DNA from: Mitsuokella jalaludinii DSM 13811
Lineage (GTDB): Bacteria; Bacillota; Negativicutes; Selenomonadales; Selenomonadaceae
Assembly: GCF_000702905.1 (NCBI RefSeq)
Contig: NZ_JNKR01000007.1
Coordinates: forward strand, 21,300-85,299
DNA length: 64,000 nucleotides
Direction: 5' to 3'
Shown here: one piece after another, positions 32,801 to 41,800 of the stretch
Position numbering within the stretch: the stretch's first letter is position 1
Layout: every line of letters begins with the position of its first letter
The notes under the pieces: model-generated
Database searches by the model: none
Told to the model about the DNA's origin: nothing
What the model saw: the letters and a program-made list of their open reading frames with translations, nothing else
Program-made: the position numbers and the translations under genes

Positions 32801-35800
32801 TCAATCAGGATACTGCGGCCACCATGAGCGGCAGCACGGTCAAAGACAAGCATACCACCGTGCAGGCAGACGGGAATTCCACCATTACGTCCATTGGTGT
32901 GGGCGCAGCTTTGGCCGGCAAGGTAGCTCTTGCGGGGAACATCGCCGTGAACCAGATTGGCAACAACGTGAAGGCTGCTGTGACGGGCAGCACCCTGACC
33001 AGCAGCGGCAACATCGGCGTACTGGCCAATGGGCGAGAAAAATTGACGAACTATGCCGGGACGGTGAGCGGTGCAGCCGGCAATGCCGGTCTCGGCATGG
33101 GCGTCAGCTACAATGCCATCACGGGCAATGTGGAAAGCACTGTGGGAGAAAGTTCCCTGGAGGCCCGGGGCAAGGAGACCGAGACGGTGGGCGACGCGCA
33201 GAAGGGCGTGGCTGTGACCGCGTCCGGTCAGCATAACCTGAAGAGCGTGGCCCTGACAGCCGGTCTGGCCGGTTCTGACACGGTGGCCGTGGGTGCCGCC
33301 GGCACGGTGACGGTGAACAACATCGGCGGGACCACCCGGGCAGCCGTGACCGGCACGGACATCAATGCCGAGCTGGATAACAGCATGGCCGGTGATGTGG
33401 CCGTGAAAGCCCACGATGTGACCAAGAGCGAAAGCCATGTGGGCTCCCTGTCTGTGGGCATCGGCGCCGATGGCGGGGCCGGTGTGAGCGCGGCTTCGGA
33501 TACCCTGCTCCTTGACCGGGAGACGGCTGCGGAACTGAGCGGCACGGATGCGGCGAAAAAGACGGTCAACGGCCGGAACTTGGCCGTAACGGCAGACCAG
33601 AAGTCCACAGTCGTCACCAATGCGGACGGCGTGGCTGGTGCCGGCGGGATCTACGGGTCAGGCGCAGTAGCGGCAACAGCAGCCGCCACCAAACTGGACG
33701 GCTCCGTGACCGCCACCATGAAGAACATCATCAGCAACAACAAGGGCCTGGACATCTCGGCCAAACGCGACCATGAGACCACTCTGGTCAGCGCTTCGGC
33801 AGCAATGTCGGCGGCTATGGTTTCCGGCGCCGTGGGAGCTGGTGTGGGCGTGGTCAACGATGACTTCACCACCAATGCAGAACTTATAAACAGTGATGTC
33901 ACGGCAAGTAAGGAAGACGGCCAGACTGGTTCCGGTTCCGTGAACGTGGCAGCCGACAGCAGCACTTCTGTAACAACGGTCGTGGCCGGTGTGGCTGGTT
34001 CCATGGGTGCGGCGGCTTCGACGATTTCCGTCAACAATTTGAACAGCCAGACTGCAGCGGTCGTGGATAACAGCACCGTGGCAGCCGACCAGGACTTTGC
34101 CGTGGATGCTCATAACCGGGTGACCACGAAGTTCAACGCGGCTACGCTTGGTGCGGGCGGCGCCGCCATCGCCACGGGCGTGGGCGTCAACACCATCGGC
34201 ACCTCTACCCTGGCCGAGGTGAACAAGAGCACCATCAAGGCTCAGAAGGCGGCCATCACCTCCCGGGAAGAGATGGATGTGGATCAGAACCTGGTGGGCG
34301 CTACGGCGGGCAGCCTCGGTATCAATGCCAACGTGATGGTGACCTCCATCGGCACCGAACTGGCGGATACCTACGGCAGCAGCGATAATAACGGGGCTTC
34401 TTTTGATACGACCGCTGCGTTGAAGAGGTCCAATACGGCCCTGGATTCCCAGAAGACGGCTACCACCGATGACGGGGATGAGAGCAGCAAGGTGGTCAAG
34501 GACACCCTCCACAACAGGGATACGGGCGTCGCGGCCACCGATGCTTCTGGCGTGACCGTTTCTTCCGGCAAGAGCGACGCCAAGGGGACCCAGGTGGCAG
34601 TGACGAACTCTGATATCACCACGACAGATACGATGGCCCTCCGAGCTGATCGCAAGACCGATGCCCAGATTACAGCAGCTTCGGCCAGCGTTTCGGGTTC
34701 GCTAGGGCTCAGTGCGACGGTTGCCGTCCTCGATGCGAAGAAAGATGCCGGCGTCAGCATCAGTGGCAGTAAACTGCAGGCGGGCAAGGCCCTTTCTGTG
34801 GCAGCTGCGCAGAGTGGCGAGACGGGCATCGATGCGTATCAGGCGAATATCGCCGGTGTGGCTGCTGTCAGCGCGGCCTATGCCCAGAGCAGCTCCAGCG
34901 GTGAGACTAAAATCGAAGCCGTGGGTTCTACGCTGACTTCCGACAAGGAAGGTATCACAATGAAGGCAGAGGACAAGTCCCAGACGGCGTCGTCGGTTTA
35001 CGGCGCGACGGCAGGCCTCGTGACGGCCGGAGCCCTTGTTTCCAAGGCAGACAATACCAGTGATGTGAATCTTGCAGTCAAGGGAAGTGCGCTGCATACG
35101 GCCCAGGGAACGGCCAGCCTGCAGGCCGATAAGGCCAATGTGGTCACGGCCAAAACATATGGCGGTGCCTTTGGCCTGGTCGGTGCCAACGGTGTCGTCG
35201 CCCTGGCAAGTGACGAGGGTGCATCCAAGATTCTCGTCGCGCAGAGCAATAGCAAGAACAGCTCCTTCATTGGTCAGACGGCAAGCCTGCAGGCCACGAC
35301 CCGTCCGGCTGTCACGGCGGAGACGGGCAGCCTCTCTGTTGCCCTTCTCGGCAGTGCCAGTGCGTCTGTGGCAACGGCCTCTGCTAAAGGCGAGGCCCGC
35401 GTCCAGGTAGCTGACGGCACGACTCTCGATGTTGACAAGGCAGAAATCACAGCCAGCGCCGAAAGCCAGAATGGAAAAAACAACAGTGAAGCCAAGGTCA
35501 AGGGCTTTGCAGCAGCCGGCCGCGGTACGGCCGTCATCAATACGGCGATAGCCAATACGGATATCGATACGGACGTGACGATGGGCAAGGTTTCCTTCAA
35601 GAAGAATAGGGGAACGGCTCTGAACGTGATATCGGCCAACACGACGCAGACTGCAGCCGATGCCCGCGGCATTACCGTCGGCGGCCTTTTCGCCAGCGGC
35701 ACGAATCTGGCCTATACGGGAAGCGGCACGGAAAAAGATGCCAATACTGCGACGATTACGCTGCAGGGCAATAAGACGCAGCTGAAATCGCTGTCCGCCA

Positions 35801-38800
35801 ATGCCAGCGGCACGACGCACAATCTGACGACAGCCGACGGCAGCGGCGGCGGCATGATCAGCGGCGACCTGGCCGGTGCTGTAGACAACAAGACGTATAC
35901 GGGCAGCAAGGTTACCCTCAAGGGCAGCTGGGATGTGAACGGTGACGTGGCCATCCAGTCGGCCCAGACGGACCATATGGACCTGAACGCCGATGCCACG
36001 AAGGCAGCCGTCGTCGGTGCCAGTGCCACCAAGGCCGACAATACGGCCAATGGGGCTGCTGATGTCGTGCTGACGGGCAGTCAGATTACCAGTGGCGGCC
36101 TGCTCACGGCCAAGGCAAACAGCAAGGTAAATTTTGGCCAGAACAAGGCGTATGCCGTGGAAGGCAGCGGTTATGGCGGTGTCGCCGTGCAGGGCGCTAA
36201 GCTCAATAACACGGTAAACCGCACGGCCAATGTAGATGCCCGCAATGCGTCCCTTACGAGCAGCGGCAGTCAGATCCTGGCAGCAGAATCAGGCGGCAAG
36301 ATCAACGCGGCCGGCTATATCAAAGCAGCCGGTGCCGGCGCGGCTACCTGGGTGGATGTGGACAACAACCTGACCAGCCAGAATACCATCACGACCGATG
36401 GGAAGACTTCGCTGCGCACGGATACGGCGGACAGCGATATCACCCTCGCGGCTTCGGACGACTGGAATGTAACGGCCAAAGGTGTGGCCGTTACCCAGGG
36501 CGGCGCCGTCGGCGGTGCTTCGTCGGATGTCAAGAACACCCTGCAGCGGACGAACAAAGTCGATGTCCAGGGCAAAGTCTACAGCTTGAACGATGTCAAT
36601 CTCTATGCGGGCAAAGATGAAAACGGCGCCCTGGATAACCTGGACCTGAATGTTGAGTCGGAAGCCTACAACAAGACGGCGCTTTCTGTCGCCGTCCCGA
36701 AATTCAAGGATACGCTGACTCAGGCCAATCAGGTCATCGTCGGCAAGGATGCAGATGTCGCCGGTGTCCGTCATGTCAGTGCTTATGCCGATGAAGCCGG
36801 CAAATACCTGCGCGAACAGTCTGTGAAGTATACCTGGTATCACAGCGATGCCAATGAAAACTTCACCAGCACGTCCGTTGGCAAGAAGTCCGACAGCATC
36901 AACGACAAGACAGATAACTATGTACAGATTGACGGCAAGGTGACGGCCGGCACGCAGAACAAGCAAAAAGTCGTCATCGGCGGGACGGGACAGATTGTCG
37001 TTCTCGACCAAGATGAACTGGCTGCTGTCAAAGCTGTCAAAGGGCAGGAAAATGCTGTCCAGCATCCGACAATCGACGCTTCGAGCGGCATCGATACGGC
37101 AAACATCACCTATGCACGCATCGATTACGCCAATGCCCTGGTGACACGCTACTATGAACTGGCTAACTTGATCAGCCAGTACAGTGACAGCAAGGACCTG
37201 ACGGCGCTGAAAGGCTATCAGGATGAGCAGACGCGCATCTACAACGAACTCAACGACCTGGGCCTTCTGTCCAAGGCAATCGGAGAAGATGGCAAGGAAT
37301 ATCTGGTGCCTGTCAGCGGCCTTACGGTGGATACCATCACGCTGCCGGATATCGTCGCTTCGGGCGGCAATATCACGGTGGAAGCAGGCAGCCTGAAAGG
37401 CGCAGGTACCTTGAAAGCCCAGGGCAGTCCGGAAGCTACTGTGGAAAACCATACCAATCTTTATCTGAAAGTGGGAGATGTGCGAGCCGTCAATCCGGGC
37501 GGTGAAATCCACTACAATGGCCAGTCTCTGGCCAAAGATGCCGTTGCGATCATCAAGAATGCCAATCAGGACAAGTCCTCTGCCGTCAATCTGACGGTCA
37601 GCACCGACGCTGCCACCAGTACCGGTGGCACGGTCACCATCAAGAGCGACTACGGCAAGGCTGCCATCAAAGCGAAAATCGACGAAGTCGATGCCAATAA
37701 CAAGAAGACGGGCAAAAAGGTCGATGCCGAGCTCGTCCCGAAGGCCGATATTGAAATTAACGGCAATGTCGAGGCGGAAAATGGCGTCGTTACGGTAGAA
37801 GACAAGAACTACAACATTCTCCTGCAGGGCGAAGGCAGCCGCACGGCGGAAGTCAACGGCAAGGAAATCCACCTGACCGCCGGCAAGAGCATCAGCCAGG
37901 GCTTTACCCAGGGCATCGTCAACATCGGCGGCAACCCGGAACAGCTGTACAAAGACAAATATTTCAACAGTGAAGTCCAGGAATACAACAAAGCTTATGG
38001 CTTTGAGCATACTGAGCGCGTTCATGCGGAAGACCGGACGCATGATGATGTACTGAACGGCAGCGGTTCGCGCATTGCCGGCGACAATATCTACATCAAC
38101 GCGTCGGACATCAACTTCAACGGCCTGATTCAGAGCGGCTACGGCAAATACGAAGTTACCGTTGCCAGCACAGTGACGCCGCAAGTCCAGAAGCTAGACC
38201 GCAGCTGGGCGCGCATGGGCAAACAGAATCTGTCCGATGCGGTCATCACCACAGGAACGTATTATCTTGTACAGGAAGGCGGCAAAGTCCTGCAGGCGGA
38301 CGGTACCTACAAATACCAGCCTGATGTCTACTACAATCCGTCGACGCAGAAACTGGTCATCCCCGATATCGATGCCCACGGCGGCAAGATTTATCTGAGC
38401 GGCCGCATTTCCAGCACGGGCAATGGCAAAATTGTGGCCCTCGACGGTGCCTATGACATCAGCGTGACTAACAATACGAACACGGCTCTGCAGGTGGGCA
38501 AGCTTATCAGCAACAAAAATGACGGCCTGATCAGCATTGCCGATTCCTCCAGGAATCAAGTCACGGAATATACCCGCAATAGTACGGTGGTCAAGGACCT
38601 GACAAACTGGGACAAAGCTGCCGGCGACTGGAAAGTCCTCAGCACCAGCGGTGCTTCTTCCGTGTACAATCCACAGAAAGACCTGCGCTACAACTGGACC
38701 AGTGGCCAAAAAGTCACCACGAAGAAACATTACGAGCATGACCATAAAGCCGGCCTCTGGGGAGCTGTCACGACGCTGAATGAAACGGAACTGACGAAGT

Positions 38801-41800
38801 ATGAACAGGAAATTACGCCACAGGATATGGGTCATAAGACTTTTACCAATGATAACGGCGTCTATATCGATACGAGCAACCTTACGAATAAGGACAAGCA
38901 GTATGTCTTTGTCTACGACAATGTGGTCCTGAATAATTCCCGGACGCAGCCAGTGGTCACCAAGCGCTGGAAGACAGGCTTCCTGGGCTGGTTCCATTGG
39001 GAACGCACCGAATGGGATACCAACACGGGTACGGCCCAGCAGTATGTGGGCAGTGTCAAAGCGGATCACGGCATCGATATTGGTTTCCTCGGCAATCAGA
39101 ATGGCAATTCGGCCATCAATGTGACGAGCAAAGCCGGGGTCACCCTGGCCGGCAGAATCCAGTCCAGCCAGAGCGGGGCGGGCTCGACCATTGCCATCAC
39201 ATCGCAGGAAGGTGCCATCAATCAGAATGGCGGCCTGCTCAAGGGCGACAACATCAAGCTCAGCGCCAAAAAGGGCCTGACGAATATTGCCATCGAGTCC
39301 CTTGGCGATACGGTGAAGCTCGACGCGGCCAATACCGGCAGAGGCAATATGAACATCACCGTTGACGGTGCCTATGGCAAAGCGGGCCATGTCAATCTGG
39401 TAAAAGCGGAGAACATGAATGGCGATGTCAGCCTGACTGTTTTGGGCAATCTGACCCAGAGCACGGCTGAGGCTGTCAAAGGCAATCGCATCGACATCGT
39501 CAGCCGGCAGGGAGGCGTTGGTACGGCCGCGACGGCTTTGAAGGTGGAAACACCGGATCACGCTGTCGACGTGCTGAACCCGCTTTCCAGCAGTGTCAAC
39601 ATTACGGCTAAGGGCGATATCTATGCAGCAGAAGACAGCAATCTGCGCGTCGGTACCATCAAATCGACGGGCGGCAATGTGACGCTGACCACTGCAGGCA
39701 GCCTCATCGATGCCCTGCCCAGCGGCGAGACCATCGACCGTGGCAATACGGCAGATCTCGTTCAGGGCTGGAAAGACCTGGGCCTGATCGACGGTGAAGG
39801 ACAGTACAAGCAGAAACAGGCAGAAGACGTGGCCGCATACAAGGACGGTGTCCAGTCTGAATTTGCGCAGTACCTAAATTTGAAGACTGCTTATGCAAAC
39901 AAGGAAGAAGCAGCTGAAAATGACGTCAATTATCAGACCCTGAAAGACCGCTATGGCGCTTATGCAAGTGCTGACGACTATCTGGCTAAAAGCGATACAG
40001 CCAAAAATCATCTGGCCAATCTGCAGAAGGCCGGTGCCGGCTGGACGGAAAATGAGCTTCTCTATGCCATCAGCGATGCCATCGTCAACAAGGCTCAGGG
40101 CAGTACGGATACAGAACTGAAGGAAGCGAACATTTCCGGTCAGAATATCACGATCCACGCGAAGAACATTGGCTCGGACAAGGCGGCCGAAGATGTGTTG
40201 GTCAAGGATATCACCACGGATGAACGTCTCGATGACCTGAAGAAAGTCGTCAATGCCAACGTTTCCGATGTGGGCTATACCAAGAATGACAAGGGTGAGA
40301 ATGTGTTCCGCATCTACGGCAAGGTGCCTGTGGGCATCGAAGCTAGAGGTGAATTGAACATCGCGTCCGACGGCAATATCTATGTGGCCGGCCGTGCGTC
40401 CGGTGAAAATAAGGATACAGTCCTGAAACTGGGCAAAGTAACGACCAGCACGGGTGATATCCGCGTTTTGGGCAAAGCCGGTGTGACCAACTCCCTGAAG
40501 GATGGCAGTGCCAACCTGAACGGAAAGAATCTGATCCTCGAAGGCGGCAGTTCCGACATCGGGGCAGCGGACAAACCCATTGACGTCGACCTTACGGGCA
40601 GCCTGTCTGCTCTGACGGACGGCAGCATGTATATCAGCAGTGTGGGCAATCACAATCTGCAGCTTTCCGGGCTCTATGCCGGCAAGGATATGGTGCTGGC
40701 CTCCAGGAAGGATATCGCCATGAGTCCTGACGCATCGGCACAGGCTTACCTCAATGCCGGCAGACTACTTGATTTGAAGGCAGAGGGCGGCATCGGTGCA
40801 AAGGACAGCGGCGTACGCATCCTGGGAAATGGCGCGACCATCAATGCTGAAGCAAAAGATGGCAATATTTACCTGGCCGGCAAGAGAAAGGCCGGGGAAC
40901 AGGACGGTCTTCTCCTGCTCGGTATGGTGAAGACGAATCCGGGCCATATGATTGATGTGGCGGCTGAAACCAGCCTGGGCCTTGGGAGCAACGAAAACGC
41001 GTCGCTGCTTGTGAGCCAGGTGCAGGCAGATACGGTGAACCTGTCAAGTGACAGGGAAATCAACCTGAAAAACGGCACGCTCACTGCTGGCACGCTGAAA
41101 CTGAAGGCCGACGGTTCCATCAACCAGACGGCAGCTCATGCCATCACGGCTTCGGATGTTTCTGTGGACGCAGCGGCAGGCATCAGCCTGAACAGCGGAG
41201 CAGAGGCAGAATCCAAGATGTTCAATGCGTTCAAGGAGGTGACGCTGAATAACGCCAGCGAGGCGACGGACATCGTGCTCGGCAACGGCGGCGATGAGGA
41301 CCTGAAAGTCATCTTCGCCGACGGCAGCAAGGCCCAGGATGTCACCGTCCGCAATTATGCGAACGGCGAGGCCAACGACCTCGATATCCACGGCCCGATT
41401 GCAGCCGCAGCAGGCATTGCGCTCATAAACGACGAAGGTTCGCTGGTCACGACGGGCGGCTTGGATGCCAAAGCGGATATCCGCGAAACGGCAAAGGGCA
41501 GCCTCAATAACAGCGATGCACTTCACGCCGAGCAGGATATCGTCCTGACGGCAACAGATGGTAGCATCATCAACGACGCAGCCATCACAGCAAAGCGCAA
41601 TGTGACCATGAAGGCTGGCGATTCCATCGAGAACCGTGCCGCAACAACGGCCTATACCGGTGCGATTTCCCTGAACGCTTATCATGACATCAAACAGAAG
41701 GGCGATGCCAAGGCTGGCACCGACACTACAGCTGAGTCTGCGGATGGCAGTGTCACGGTCGAAGGCAGCCTGACAAGCGGCAAGGCGACGCTTGCCAAAG